Of a stretch of DNA of 64,000 nucleotides, positions 21,431-32,139 are shown piece after piece. Numbering within the stretch: the stretch's first letter is position 1; every line of letters starts with the position of its first letter. The translations under genes were made by a program, and so were the position numbers. Under the pieces are notes generated by a model. The model searched no databases. It had not been told where the DNA came from and was given only the letters and a program-made list of their open reading frames with translations. Location of the stretch: contig JAUCBJ010008831.1 of the NCBI GenBank assembly GCA_032718475.1, forward strand, positions 1-64,000, read 5' to 3'. This DNA is from Nemertoderma westbladi (Eukaryota; Xenacoelomorpha; Nemertodermatida; Nemertodermatidae).

Positions 21431-22312
21431 AATTTGACCAAGGCATGGTTGCTAAATATAATTAAATTAAGTAATAGGAACGCTTACACCAGTAAGCGCT
21501 AGTGTGCTAGTACACACTGCAGACTTTAGAGTCTTACTGAATAAACTCAATTAATGAAGCAACGGCAAATTTACATGGCTACATAGACTTTCAAGAAGAT
21601 TAAAACTTTATATTTTTATTGTTACCTAAGGTTGTCTGTATTTCAATTATTTATGTGTTCTAGAAAATTAATTTGAATTTAAGAATAATACATGAATAAG
21701 AGTCACGCTGACTCGAAATATCGTATACATTTTATTTTTATTGCTTGATATTGGTCTGTATATATATTTTTCGTTCTACACAAGACTATATTTAAGAGAC
21801 ACGATCAATTTTGTTATATGTATTATATGAGTAAATATGGCCACTTTGTTTTTTCTTTAACTTTTTTATTGTATGGCTTTAGAAAACTATGACTGATAGC
21901 TATCTATGGTAAATTGTCATAACCATGGATCACCCGAGCACTTTTTTATATTATTATTGCATAAAAAAACATATACAGGGATTTTTCTGAAAATCTTAAT
22001 ATCTTTGTCATATATATACATATATATATTAAAATCAACTCCAACAAGCTATATTTAATTGTTTAATTTAAATATTTATTTAATTACAGTCATATTATAT
22101 TCATAATTGGTAGTATTACTATTATTTACGCAGAAACGCATCCGAATACTGTAGCCTTTTATACTGCTTTACTTGTGTCTGGAATACAGTCAAACATCGA
22201 ATTTCTTCGGTACATACTAAAACATAAAACAACCTGAAACGACCAGAAACAAGATAAACAACTTGACCCAAGCTTAGATAAGCACAAAATACATTAGCGG
22301 AAACTACCACGA
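21431..22312. other. AT-rich stretch without recognised features
   Basis: No coding frame longer than chance was recognised. Short TATA-like runs occur, for example at 22010-22030. Confidence 0.5.
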
Positions 22313-22335
22313 GGGGGGGGGGGGGGGGGGGGGGG
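22313..22335. repeat. G homopolymer, 23 nt
   Basis: It is an uninterrupted G run just before the minisatellite. Confidence 0.9.
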
Positions 22336-22365
22336 TCATATTGACCCTCTTTGTCAAATAAGTAC

Positions 22366-22995
22366 GCGTCTAGGATGGGTAAATTGGCACTTTGATCTAA
22401 GCTCGCATCTAGGATTTAAGTTCGCATCTAGGAACTGAGTTCGCATAGGATCTAAGTTCTAACCTAGGATCTAAGTCCGTGTCTAGGATCTAAGTGCCCC
22501 TATAGGATCTAAGTTTGCATCTTAGATCTAAGTTTGCATCCTGGATCTAAGATCACATATAGGATCTAAGTTCGTATCTAGGATCTAAGATCACATATAG
22601 GATATAAGTTCACATTTTAGATTCAAGTGATTAGAATCAGTCTAGGATCTAAGTTATCTTAGATCTAAGTTTGCGTCTAGGATCTAAGTTCGCATCTAGG
22701 ATCTAAGACCGCATGTAGGATCTAAGTTCGCCTATAGGATCTAAGATCGCCTATAGGATCTAAGTTCGCCTATAGAATCTAAGTTCGCCTATAGGATCTT
22801 AGTTCGACTATAGGATCTAAGTTCGCGTCTAGTATCTAAGTTCGCCTATAGGATCTAAGTTCGCCTATATGATCTAAGATCGCATATAGGATATAAGTTC
22901 GCATCTAGGATCAAAGTTATCTTAGATCTAAGTTCGCGTCTAGGATTTAAGATCGTGTATGGGATCTAAGTTCGCATCTAGGATCTAAGTCGCAT
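22366..22995. repeat. ~19-bp minisatellite, about 30 copies
   Basis: Variants of TAGGATCTAAGTTCGCATC repeat across 630 bp with no unique spacers. Variation is mainly in the last six bases (GCATCT, GCCTAT, ACATAT, GCGTCT), and two sub-types (..CATCTA and ..CCTATA) form runs, suggesting local duplication of blocks. The array ends against the recombinase-like fragment at 22996. Confidence 0.95.
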
Positions 22996-23550
22996 CTAGG
23001 TTCCCGCCTTGGTCTTCGATTCTGGTAGAATTAATTTCCGCAGATTGGTGAAGAGTGTTGAAGTATTGTCAACGGCGTTGCCACTGGGATTTGTAAACAT
23101 CAGGTCTGATTTACTAGCAAGTGGACTGAATAGTGTGTGGCCAAACTTAAAACAAGCAAGTAACATATTACAAACGGCTTCAGGCATTGTTAATTTAATG
23201 GGCCCTTGATAAATAGTTTTGTGATTAAACACATTTATGACCCTGACACCGTCATCCGGACAATGCACCACTTCTGCAACAGGAACTTCTTACTAACAGG
23301 TTCCGTACAGCACCAGCACGTGCTGCGTTTTTATAGACAATATGGCCAGGCCATAACATGTTTGCATTTGTTCCAAAGAAAATTCATCGCTAACTTTCGA
23401 TTCAATGTTTAATAGATCTCGTTGAAGATGGAGGGAGATGGGGGTCAGATTCAAAACGTTCCTCTGCAGTTGGGCATTCCACCTCCATCCGATGTTTAAC
23501 TACATAGGCATGCTTCTTCAAACATTGTGTGCGTTGATGCTCCATAATAT
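22996..23550 (-). pseudogene. Tyrosine-recombinase-like domain fragment
   Basis: The open frame 22996-23271 contains VHCPDDGVRVINVFNHKTIY then KSDLMFTNPSGN. Upstream in another frame lies NAARAGAVRNLLV. R-A-G-A-V followed by a V..HKT segment resembles the catalytic half of tyrosine-recombinase-like proteins of the Crypton type in animals, recalled from family knowledge. A further upstream piece near 23540-23400 has HCLKK-like spacing of His and Cys. It is truncated by the minisatellite and frameshifted. Confidence 0.35.
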
Positions 23551-24415
23551 TTGAAACTGTTAAGAGAGCTGTTGTCGCTTCACGGCCTTACGTTTCTGAA
23601 TAGTTCTCAGCTATATACATGTAAAACTTTTTTATTCGTTGTAAATATACTTTATAGACGACACAAATCTGATTGATTTGGAGCGCACAGTTTCAGTTTG
23701 AAGTTTTTTGAAGGTGGTTCTTATTTTTAAAGGAGAAAACATTTCACTTTTTTCATAACTTTGTCATCACCAATCATTAATTTGGGAATCTTTTCCACAG
23801 ATTGAAATACTATTTTGTGAACTTTATAATGAGTTTTATCAGATCCACTGATGCCATTCTCTAGGTAATCCTTAAAATCCATCAATCAATCAATCAATTG
23901 AGCTCATATGAGCTCGTATATTAGTTTTATTTATAAATTGAAATCTCACGAATAAATAGGCCTATTAGCTGATTAGTGAACTATCATATGAACAGTTATT
24001 TGCAAGTTGTGTAGCCTAATGAATTTGTGTAGTTATTAAATTAGCCAAATAAAGCAGTAGCATAGCTAGTGTTGCATTATTTGACTAAAAGAGAGGAAAA
24101 TAATTCGTGATATACTGGTTCATTGCCATTCAAATGATCTTGGTACTCTACGTCTTGCGATCAGTATGGCTTGTTGTTATAATAGTTGAATTGCGTAAAG
24201 TGGTGTTTATGGTGGTAGAACATGTGCAGATACATTCAAGTATTTTACGGAAAACGATGATGACGATAAATAATCAACTGAGATGATGACGGTGATGTTT
24301 GTTTATAAGTTATTTATTTATTATTATTTTGTAGGTTATTTAGAAGTGATATTTTTAGTTTTTTGGCTAATGAGTTCCATGCTTAGTGAGTTCCATATAA
24401 TAGTTCTTCTTTAAT
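23551..24415. other. AT-rich intervening sequence
   Basis: No reading frame was recognised. Because the flanking minus-strand pieces could belong to one gene, this might be an intron, but no clear splice sites were seen. Confidence 0.4.
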
Positions 24416-25020
24416 TTAATGAATTTTGTGTGGACAGCAATCTAGTATGGGGAATAAAATAGTTCTGCATTGTTGTGGATCTAGTAGCGTGACTGTGAAT
24501 TTGGGATGTTTGTGTGAATAGGGTTGAAAAATCATCAAAGAAGACATCAAAAAGGGTATTACAATTTTTGTCTTTGGAGGTGATGGGGGATAATAGCGAT
24601 CCACACTATTCAATAGTGCAATATATTCTGGATGCGGTACCTTTTTATTATCTACAAAGATGAACGGTTTTATGCGATGCACTTGCTTAATGTGCTCCGG
24701 TACGCGTCTAAAGCATTTCCCACATAGTGGACATACAGTTGGTTTGCGTCTCTTTTTTGCCGTGGTAGTAGCTGTTTTTGAAGTAGCATTGAGAAATGTC
24801 AGCAGTTTTTCATCAACAATTTGATGTATAACCCGGAGGTGGCGTTTTAAGTTAACAACACTTTTTCCACATTTGGTACATTTTCGTTTAGATCGCACTC
24901 TGTCTTCAGTCTTCAGTCGATTCTCGATTTGGATTGTTCCTCAGAGTAACGATTTCTGTGTTTCGTTTTTTTCTTTTGGCTGGTCTAGGTGGTAACCACT
25001 CTAAATCCGAATCTAAATAA
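24416..25020 (-). pseudogene. C2H2 zinc-finger gene piece, frameshifted by a 7-bp duplication
   Basis: Two C2H2-like fingers are visible in the frame ending at 24898: CTKCGKSVVNLKRHLRVIH and CPLCGKCFRRVPEHIKQVH. An upstream exon-like piece (25000-24900), preceded by a TTTATTTAG acceptor, encodes LEWLPPRPAKRKKRNTE in a different frame. A 7-bp tandem duplication (CTGAAGA twice near 24907-24921) accounts exactly for the shift. The gene may continue to the recombinase-like fragment at 22996-23550 as a Crypton-type protein, which is inference. Confidence 0.5.
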
Positions 25021-25101
25021 ATATATGCAATAACATTATTTGTTCAAAACTTATTTCGATGAAAAAATTTCTTAAACAATAAACAGAAAACCAATTATAA
25101 C

Positions 25102-25225
25102 AAAGGACACTGGCCTTGAATATGCGAATAATCTAGCAAATGTCATGGATGATACGGAGTTGTGGCGGCGCAATTTTGTTGACAAGCCAGCATAGCATTC
25201 GTAATGCACGATGCAAAGAGATCGT
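25102..25225 (+). mobile_element. 5'-truncated copy of the 7198-10951 LINE family
   Basis: AAAGGACACTGGCCTTGAA to AAGCCAGCATAGCATTC matches the last ~30 codons and 3' end of the LINE ORF, with substitutions. It is a very short 3' remnant followed by a TATCAATC microsatellite. Confidence 0.8.
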
Positions 25226-25228
25226 ATT

Positions 25229-25292
25229 TTTATCAATCTATCAATCAATCTCTATATATCAATCTATATATATATCAATCAATATTTTGTTA
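25229..25292. repeat. (TATCAATC)n-like microsatellite
   Basis: Imperfect TATCAATC/TATATA repeats directly follow the LINE 3' remnant, as is usual for LINE tails that end in simple repeats. Confidence 0.8.
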
Positions 25293-25698
25293 TTATATTT
25301 ATACATACAGCGGTTCTATCTAGTAGTATACAGATAGTAAGTCACAAATGTAGTACAAATGTAAGTCACTAAGAGGTGGTCAACCTGTGCCGGGTGCTCT
25401 TGACGGGTGTAACACTTGCTGTGTCCCATATAAGGTACTGGATCTACCGGTACAGTGTGGTAGTAAAATATACTTATTTGCCTTATAATACACGCCCATT
25501 TATGGTGACTGAAAGCGGCCAAAATAATTCACTACTTTTTTAATTTTTATTTTGATCAACATTTTTTTCTTGAATCTTGTCAACCCTTAAAACTCTTACT
25601 ATCAACCCGGGTTGAAATTAATATCAACCCGGGTTGAAATTATTCATACAGTGAGGCAGAGGGAAATTTAAAATGCAATTAACAGGCTGAAATACGGT
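25293..25698. other. Spacer with two CAACCCGGGTTG palindromes
   Basis: ATCAACCCGGGTTGAAATTA occurs at about 25601 and again at about 25624, a 23-bp tandem duplication with a 12-bp palindrome in each copy. Nothing else was recognised. Confidence 0.6.
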
Positions 25699-26230
25699 TG
25701 TGACGGGATCAAGGGATCCCGACCGGGTTAAGTTTGTACGCGTCACAGTGGGCTGATGGCAGGATGGTGAAAAGTTTGAGTTGGATGTTCCTTCGTTCAT
25801 ATAATACAACTGGTAATGATAGCACAGTATGAGATAACCGATAATAGTGAATAATAAATCAGTATGTAACAGCACCGCGATGACGGTAAGACTATAATGC
25901 CGGTCTCCACTGAAACTGACAATCTGCTAACTGAATAGTAAATCAGTATGTATGAGATAATATACGACACACCAATATTACTTCACTGCTACATTAGTTT
26001 GGCCTCTTACCTAGTGGATGCTCTCCTTCGCCCCTATTGGCTAATAACCTACTTCACGCCCTTCCACTCTCTGGGAGTGTTTCCCCTCTGTTGCTAGCCC
26101 CTGCTAGCTGTGTCCCCTTCTGAGGTGGTTTGACCTCTAACCTCCCTTTGTGTGTGGCTTTGGGGTTTGTACTGTCCCCTATGTTGGTTGTGATACGAGA
26201 TTAGTTACTGCTAATCTCGTATCTCCAACA
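25699..26230. repeat. LTR-like dispersed repeat, copy A
   Basis: It runs from TGTGACGGGATC to ATCTCCAACA, so either orientation has TG...CA ends. It is related along its length to 55958-56445: both share GACCGGGTTA, TAAATCAGTA, CAGTGGATGCT-like, GGGAGTGTTTCCC-like and CTAGCTGTGT segments in the same order. A perfect 13-bp hairpin GATACGAGATTAG/CTAATCTCGTATC lies near 26192-26223. It is probably a solo LTR; I could not find a matching target duplication. Confidence 0.5.
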
Positions 26231-26416
26231 TATTGCTAAAAATGCCACTATCCCATTTTATGAGGGTAATGCGGCGGAATTGAATCCGCTTACAACAGTG
26301 TGTAAATCGGAACCAGCATACCCAAAACCGGTACTGTACCTAGAATTGTAGTTCTTTATTCTGTCTCCCGGTATTCCCTGTAGTCCTATTCTCCTTTAGG
26401 CCATTATTAGGTCCGC

Positions 26417-27121
26417 ATAGCGAGCAAGGGTTGTCAATAATTGATTACAATTTAATTGCATGAAACCAATCAATTAATTGAATAATTGAGATACTCAAAA
26501 TCAATTATTCAATCAAGTGTAATTTATTGCAATTAAAAAAATCCTGACTGTTTGAGCGTAATAGGTAGGTATGCCTACATATCATTTGTATACAGAAAGT
26601 AAAAACTATCAATTTCATTATGAGTTATGGTAACGGTACCGGTACCAGTAGTATACAATACGTAAGTGCAATAATAGATAGGCGTTGCAGGCCATGCCAT
26701 GCAGGGACGGGCCAGTTTAATAATACTTACAGTTTGGTGATTTAGGCCTATAGTTTACAGTATAGGCCTAATCGTCCAGTCAAGTTCTAACTGCTTTGAT
26801 GCTTGGTCTGGTGACTGGTGAGCTCAGCAGTGGATTCGGGTATTTCTTCTACTGCTGTACTGCACAGTTGGGTACCGTATACTGTTTTAAATAATCGGAG
26901 AGGCATTAAGATGGGAAAGGGAACATTTAATCGAGAATGTTTCAAGTGCAATTAAGTGCGTATAAAGTGCAATTAATTGATCTAATCAATCAATTTTTCA
27001 ATTAATTGGACGTCGCCCAATCAATTATTAAATTATCAAAAAGTGAGCAATCAATTAATTGGGATCAATTAATTGCCATTAATTGCAGCTCAATTAATTT
27101 TTGACAACACTTGGTAGCGAG
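26417..27121. mobile_element. hAT-type non-autonomous element (MITE)
   Basis: The element proper is 26425-27113. Its inverted ends are CAAGGGTTGTCAA and CAAGTGTTGTCAA, with further inverted similarity rich in CAATTAATTG. The flanks are ATAGCGAG (26417-26424) and GTAGCGAG (27114-27121), an 8-bp target duplication with one mismatch. Ends and duplication length fit the hAT class. It has no coding capacity, so it depends on another element's transposase. Confidence 0.75.
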
Positions 27122-27169
27122 ACCTCTAGTATTCACTCCATTGCTGTTGTGTTTGGTGTTGTTGTTGTT

Positions 27170-28078
27170 AATTTCTCGTTAGGTTTTGGTATTAGGACTT
27201 AATAGGGACTCAGTTGGCAGAGCGTAGGACTTGGAATGTCTAGGTACCGAGTTCAATCCCCCCATTCCGGTGAATGTTTTTTGTTGTAAGATTGTTACTG
27301 TAGCAAGCCATTCAAGGAGACAGTTTATGCGTTAGTACTGTAGACGCGGACCTTTGTGGAATTTCACGCTTGTTTTACTCTACTCTACTACCTACACCAT
27401 GTCCTGGAATATAGTGTCGTAATTCAGTGACATGGACCCCCCACCCCCAAGGTTTTTTGTTACAAATCTTAATGAGATTGCTTGAAATTAGAAACAGAGA
27501 GAGTTTCATCTACCTCATCCTTACTGGGTGAGCTAGAATTTTTATTTTCACAATTCTGGAACATTTTGTTTATCTCATAAGTAGTTGGGCAACAATGCAT
27601 TGCCTTCATGATAATACTAGTATATAAAATATTCCTACATACGCAAAATGTTCTAGAACATTGTGAATTTATTAAATAAAATAAATGGCTTGCAGCGGTA
27701 GCAAATACATGCAACTTTCGAATGCCCACATCTCAGCTATTTCCCAACCAAATTTGCACATTTGGAATCCCTGCCCGGTCAGCTTTCTATCAGTACTAAC
27801 AAGTCACTATAAGGTTGAGGAATAACTGCGGTGTAATGGCGCTATATCGACTATATTATATTCCAGGACATGGTGTAGGTAGTAGTAGAGTAGAGTAAAA
27901 GAAGCGCGAAATCCCACAAATGTCCGCGTCTACTAAGGCATGAACTGTCTCCTGAATGGCTTACTACCAATCTTACAACCAAAAACATTCACCGGAATGG
28001 GGAATTGAACTGCCAACTGAGCCACTGGGGCCGTATCAAGTCCTAATAGAGTCCTAATTAAGAAATTCCAACAAAAAT
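27170..28078. mobile_element. tRNA-like foldback element
   Basis: About 260 bp at 27170-27435 is repeated in inverted orientation at 27852-28078. Shared pieces include ACTCTACTCTACTACCTACA, ACCATGTCCTGGAATATA and GACTCAGTTGGCAGA-like. The outer part of each arm carries a tRNA-derived segment, complete in the left arm. A relative lies at 52085-52215 and a short piece at 63433-63470. The spacer (27440-27850) has no recognised gene; it includes one GTTCTAGAAC palindrome near 27648. Confidence 0.75.
27207..27276 (+). tRNA. tRNA-like region of the foldback element
   Basis: CTCAGTTGGCAGAGCG resembles box A and GAGTTCAATCC resembles box B of a tRNA, spaced as in a tRNA gene. The acceptor ends pair poorly, so this is a tRNA-derived SINE head rather than a working tRNA. 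Confidence 0.5.
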
Positions 28079-28248
28079 ATTTTATTTTACTATTTTCGCT
28101 GGGAAAAAAAGTAAATTCAATGCAATCCTATTGATTGCTTTTTTCCCTAGGGAAAAAAGTACATTGTACTTTTTCTTTCATAACTCCATTAGAATTTAGA
28201 AATAACATTATGCATGAGCATAACTACAAGATTACCTATTATCTCTAG

Positions 28249-28831
28249 GTATTAAGCAAGCCCAATATAGGGAATTAAAGAGACAGATGAACGGAGATTT
28301 CGAGTGGAAATGTTTTAATTGTTCGCGGTCTAGAGTCCAGCAGGAGGGAGAGCTCGTTATCGGCGATATGGATATTCTTGAGGATATCAATATGACAGAT
28401 ATTCCGTTCAGCATTCCGAACGAAAATATGGAGAAGTGAGTTTATTTTAGCATTACAAATTAATATCCGTAATACGCATTTACACGCGTAATAACTGCAT
28501 AAATATATTCAATATAAATATCTTTTATATATTGCTTGTTTTAATTTTCAGTTCAACAGAGTCTGATGATGATCTGCAGCAGTTGAAAACCGCAGCAGTT
28601 GAGAGGCAGGAGTTCGTGGTACTAGAGGAAGGTTCAATTAGACAGAAGCCATTATTGTTAGAGGAACAGTGTTACTCTTATGTACTTATGCGGCGGAATT
28701 CAAAGGGAAGAACCTATTGGAGATGTTCCGTGCGTGGAAACCACAAACGTTGTCTGGCTACAGTGATTCAGAAAGTCAACCACTTTATAAGGGACCTGCA
28801 TGATCATCACATGTTTGACAACCTGGGTTAG
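28249..28831 (+). pseudogene. FLYWCH zinc-finger gene, two exons (MULE-associated)
   Basis: Exon 28249-28435 (acceptor ATCTCTAG, donor GTGAGT) encodes FEWKCFNCSRSR and an acidic stretch. Exon 28552-28828 (acceptor TTTTAATTTTCAG) continues in phase and encodes a FLYWCH-type zinc domain. Ligands are visible in RTYWRCSVRGNHKRCLATV and DLHDHHM (C, C, H, H). A TAG at 28829-28831 ends it. FLYWCH domains in animals commonly precede a MULE transposase, and a piece of that downstream region follows at 28900-29110. It could be a decayed transposon gene or a host-retained short protein; I favour decay. Confidence 0.6.
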
Positions 28832-28899
28832 GATCAGTTGTGAAATCTGCTGCACTTCAATCATCGAACAACTTCAAATCGGCACCTGTTATGGTTGAG

Positions 28900-29110
28900 G
28901 ATGCCATGTAAACAATGGCAAAATCCTGTCAGTTTGAGGGTACCCTTCCTAAAACCTGCGGCATTTTTGCAGCGCTCAACAAATCGTGCCCGACAGAAAT
29001 TCTACCCAACACATCCAACCACATTGGATTTCGATCTGCCATTACCTACTATAGATACGACCTGGAAAGATGCAAACAGGGGTCAGGTAGTGAACACCGA
29101 AAACTAGTCC
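28900..29110 (+). pseudogene. Post-FLYWCH MULE-type segment
   Basis: AFLQRSTNRARQKFYP then TTLDFDLPLP matches the linker that follows FLYWCH in MULE-associated proteins (L.R..NR.RQ...P..P..LDF.L), recalled from the family. It begins at a possible acceptor (TTTTTGCAG, near 28970) and ends at a stop near 29105. The catalytic MULE domain itself is absent. Confidence 0.45.
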
Positions 29111-29204
29111 GAGTCCGAGTCCAGTGAAAACTAGCAATCCTATCATTGTAGAAGCTTTATCTACACCAACTAATTCGACTATGGCGATGTGCATGGGCTT
29201 GATT

Positions 29205-29400
29205 AAAGGCCCCAGTTACCATGGCAACCAGTAGTTTCGCCATACCAACCATCGGTATAATGAACTTGATGCAACGGGACTAACTCCTACCCCCACTATA
29301 TCTACCAAAATAAATTTATTGATAATATTTTCAAGTCACAGTTACCATGGCATCCGGTAGTTTCGCCATACCAACCATTGATCTAATCAAATTGAGACAA
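29205..29400. repeat. Two direct copies of a ~50-bp motif, ~129 bp apart
   Basis: CAGTTACCATGGCA[A/T]CC[A/G]G then TAGTTTCGCCATACCAACC occurs at about 29209 and 29338. The function is unknown. Confidence 0.8.
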
Positions 29401-29653
29401 TGGGACCAAAATTCTAAAAATAAACTCATGACTGAAGCGCATGTTTTGAAAATCTACTAATAAATACTATAGTAGTCTACTGTACTACAGTATGTACTGT
29501 GCTGTACAAACCAAATATATTGTCATATAGTGATATTCATTAGACTTACACATACAGACACCTCACAATTTGATTGGCCGTTTATCACCAGTAAAGTACT
29601 TCTAACAACCCAAACGTTATTAAATACTAATTGTATTAAACTACTGTAGGATG

Positions 29654-30415
29654 TCAGACATAATACCTTCTTGCTTTTGCGGAGGATGTAGCGGACCTAT
29701 AGGTCGCGACGGACTCCCGTCGCCTCTCTGTCCTACTAATTTCCCCCCGTTTTCTGGGGTTCTCGCTAACCGACGACACCGAATCCTCGGGGTTAACCTC
29801 GGGTTCGCCGTCGTGCGGGTCCGCCCATCCCACTAACTTAATTCCCCTAGCATCCACTAAGTAAGGCCCTATGTACACTACGTCTGGCTCCATTACCTTG
29901 GACAGCCACAATTCAAACAGTTCCGTGGCGACCCCCCTCGCTCTCTCACTCGCCAGTTCTCCCTGTCCAAAACGGACTAAATATCGGAAATGTTTATTCG
30001 ACTCACCTAGCCCCTGGTATAGTTTAGGCTGGTCTACCTTTCTCCCCTCCTTAGCCTCTTTAGTAGTTTCTTTGTGGCGTTATACGCCCATCGTAGCCGA
30101 TCACTCGTCCCGACGTCCTCTTCGTTAACTCTGCCTACCCTCCTCGTCCGGCGTCGTACCTGCGGCCCCACAGTCACCGTTCCGGTGGGCCGTCCGTCGC
30201 CCTCGGCCTGTGGCTGGCCGGCGACTTTGGTACTCCGTCCGCCGTCGTCGCCGTGCAACGACTCGTCTTTCTCTCTCCCTCGTAATTGACGGCCGCCCTC
30301 CGCTTGGGTTGTCGGATCGTCCCTCGTTGGCGAATCCGGCGTGGCAGGCTGATACCGTCTCGTCGTGGCCTCTCGGATCGTATGGTTGGTGTCGTCCAGG
30401 GTCCGCAGCGGCGTT
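29654..30415 (-). pseudogene. Gag-like reading frame of an LTR retroelement, cut by the Polinton
   Basis: It is a markedly GC-rich stretch on the minus strand. From 30415 the frame encodes a polar, Arg/Gly-rich region and then DRLRWAYNATKKLLKRLRRG. After a frameshift near 30080 a second frame gives KLYQGLGESNKHFRYLVRFG and LWLSKVMEPDVVYIGP. I do not recognise the family. Its position fits a gag-like or other first protein read from an LTR now at 55958-56445, because the Polinton target duplication GGCGTT separates the two. That reading is inference. Confidence 0.45.
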
Positions 30416-30924
30416 AGTAGTAGGGTCTTGGCCGGCTCTGTGACACTTGGACCCAACTGACACCCATTGGGTGTCATATGACACCCAATTATCACCCTAT
30501 GGGTGTCATTGGGTGTCATTGGCGCCAGACTGTCTGGGTGAGACCTCCCAATTAGGCTAATTAGACCCTAATTGAAAGGTGTCATCAATTAATTAGTACA
30601 ATTAAACCCTAACAGGTGTCATATGACTCCTAATTAGGGTTTAATTGATTATCCTAATTAATCAGACTGATTAGCACCCTGACACACAATGGGTCATCAG
30701 TGTTGTCCAAGTGTCACAGAGCCGGCGCAAGAGGGTGTCATAAGTGACACCGCAGCTCTTTTATTCATTAATACTTATTTATTTATATTTAATTTTAATT
30801 AATTATTTGCATTTTATTTTATTCATATTTAATTCTAAATTAATTATTCATTTGTACTTTATTTTAAATTAATTAATTGTATTACTTTTACTTTATACAT
30901 TGATTTCTATTTTAGATTAATTAG
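30416..30924 (+). repeat. Polinton left terminal inverted repeat (continues at 42942-42990)
   Basis: It is inverted relative to 55372-55914. The BEL element splits it at TTAATTAG/ATTAGTTTTT; the last ~45 bp lie at 42942-42990. The outer 310 bp is itself bounded by an inverted pair, GGCTCTGTGACACTTGGAC near 30435 and its reverse complement near 30704-30723. It is packed with GTGTCATATGACAC-type palindromes. Confidence 0.9.
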
Positions 30925-32139
30925 TGTAAAAGCTTCTGTGGGGATATAACTGGCCCTTTTGCTTTGCAATCCAGTTCCCCCCCCAGGCGCTGGAATACTC
31001 TAAAAAGCTCTCTAACTCGAATGATGCAAAGCGACCGGCTGATTGGCTGATTTGTTATACGAGGGGCTCTTTACTATGTTCTATCGGCCAACCAGAGCTA
31101 TAGCAGCAGAGTATGCAACCAGGGCAACCGAGCGGAGTGACTCATTTTGTGTGTTGGCCAAGGGCTGCAAAAATCCTGATAGTTCGGCATTTAGATATTC
31201 GTGGAACCTGTGGAATCTGGTGTTCTGCCAATGAGAGCTATTCCTCTCTGTGTAAAAAGATACCTGCAACGGTGTTAGAGTCAGAGAGAGTGTTTTTTGT
31301 TACTGTTGTGTTGTTTCTCTCTAGGCCAGGAACACCGGCTCTAGAGTCAATTCGTTTCAGACTTTAGAAGAAACATTAGTAGGCTTAAGATTATAGAGCG
31401 TATAACTGTTATCGGTCCATATCAGTACATTGTCATATCATATCTTAACCTACCGTCTTAATGGTTTGCTGTTGTTTGGTTGAATATTATTTGGAGAACA
31501 TTTATAAAGAACCCAAATTTCCCAATTTTCTTGATACACTACAGGTTAGAGAGAAGGGTTATATATAGCGATTGCGACTTATATTATTGTGGTTTGTAGT
31601 GAATTTAATGCTATTTGATAAGCACTACATTGGTCCGTTGCTGTTCTCTTTATATATGATAAAATTCATTGACGGTCGGCAAATTAGTGAGCAGTATTGT
31701 ATGTTACCGGTAGTGTGCATGATTGTGACTGATAACTAAGCATTTCCTAAAGAATGCGCCTCATACGTGAATCATAAGCCTTACCGACTTACCGTTGTGA
31801 TTAGTATAAGTCATATCTCTGTTTACCTAGATAGAGCGCCACGTCCTAAAGGAACTGTTAATATTTCCCGAAAGTAAATAATATTAGTCAGAAATTAATT
31901 ATTAACGATCAATCGAATAATACAGTACAGTAAGCTTACACTGCAATAATAATCTAAGCCCTCAGAATCCAGTCTCCCGGGAATATCCAGCGGGTGAATG
32001 GATGCGCACTAGGCTGGCTTCTGCTAATGTTGTGTTTATTGGTATTAAATATTTGTCATCTTCTAAAGTCTATTTATAAACCAAAAGACATATAAATTTT
32101 GGCAGGTTAAACTGCTAAAGGTCTTCAAAAGCGCGTACA
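30925..32139 (+). repeat. BEL element 5' LTR
   Basis: It has TGTAAAAGCTTCTG...GCGCGTACA ends. It contains a CTGATTGGCTG CCAAT-type box near 31040 and a C run near 30978. It differs from the 3' LTR by a one-base insertion and about four substitutions. Confidence 0.95.

Noticed and set aside
22366-22995. Possible CRISPR array
   Set aside because: The 19-bp units abut each other with no unique spacers, and the DNA is clearly eukaryotic; it is a minisatellite.
27469-27729. 86-codon minus-strand frame in the foldback spacer
   Set aside because: It ends within AT-rich DNA, has no motif and no promoter or splice evidence.
31043-31367. Short ORFs inside the LTRs (also at 41845-42169)
   Set aside because: They lie wholly within the LTRs and overlap on both strands; nothing suggests coding constraint.
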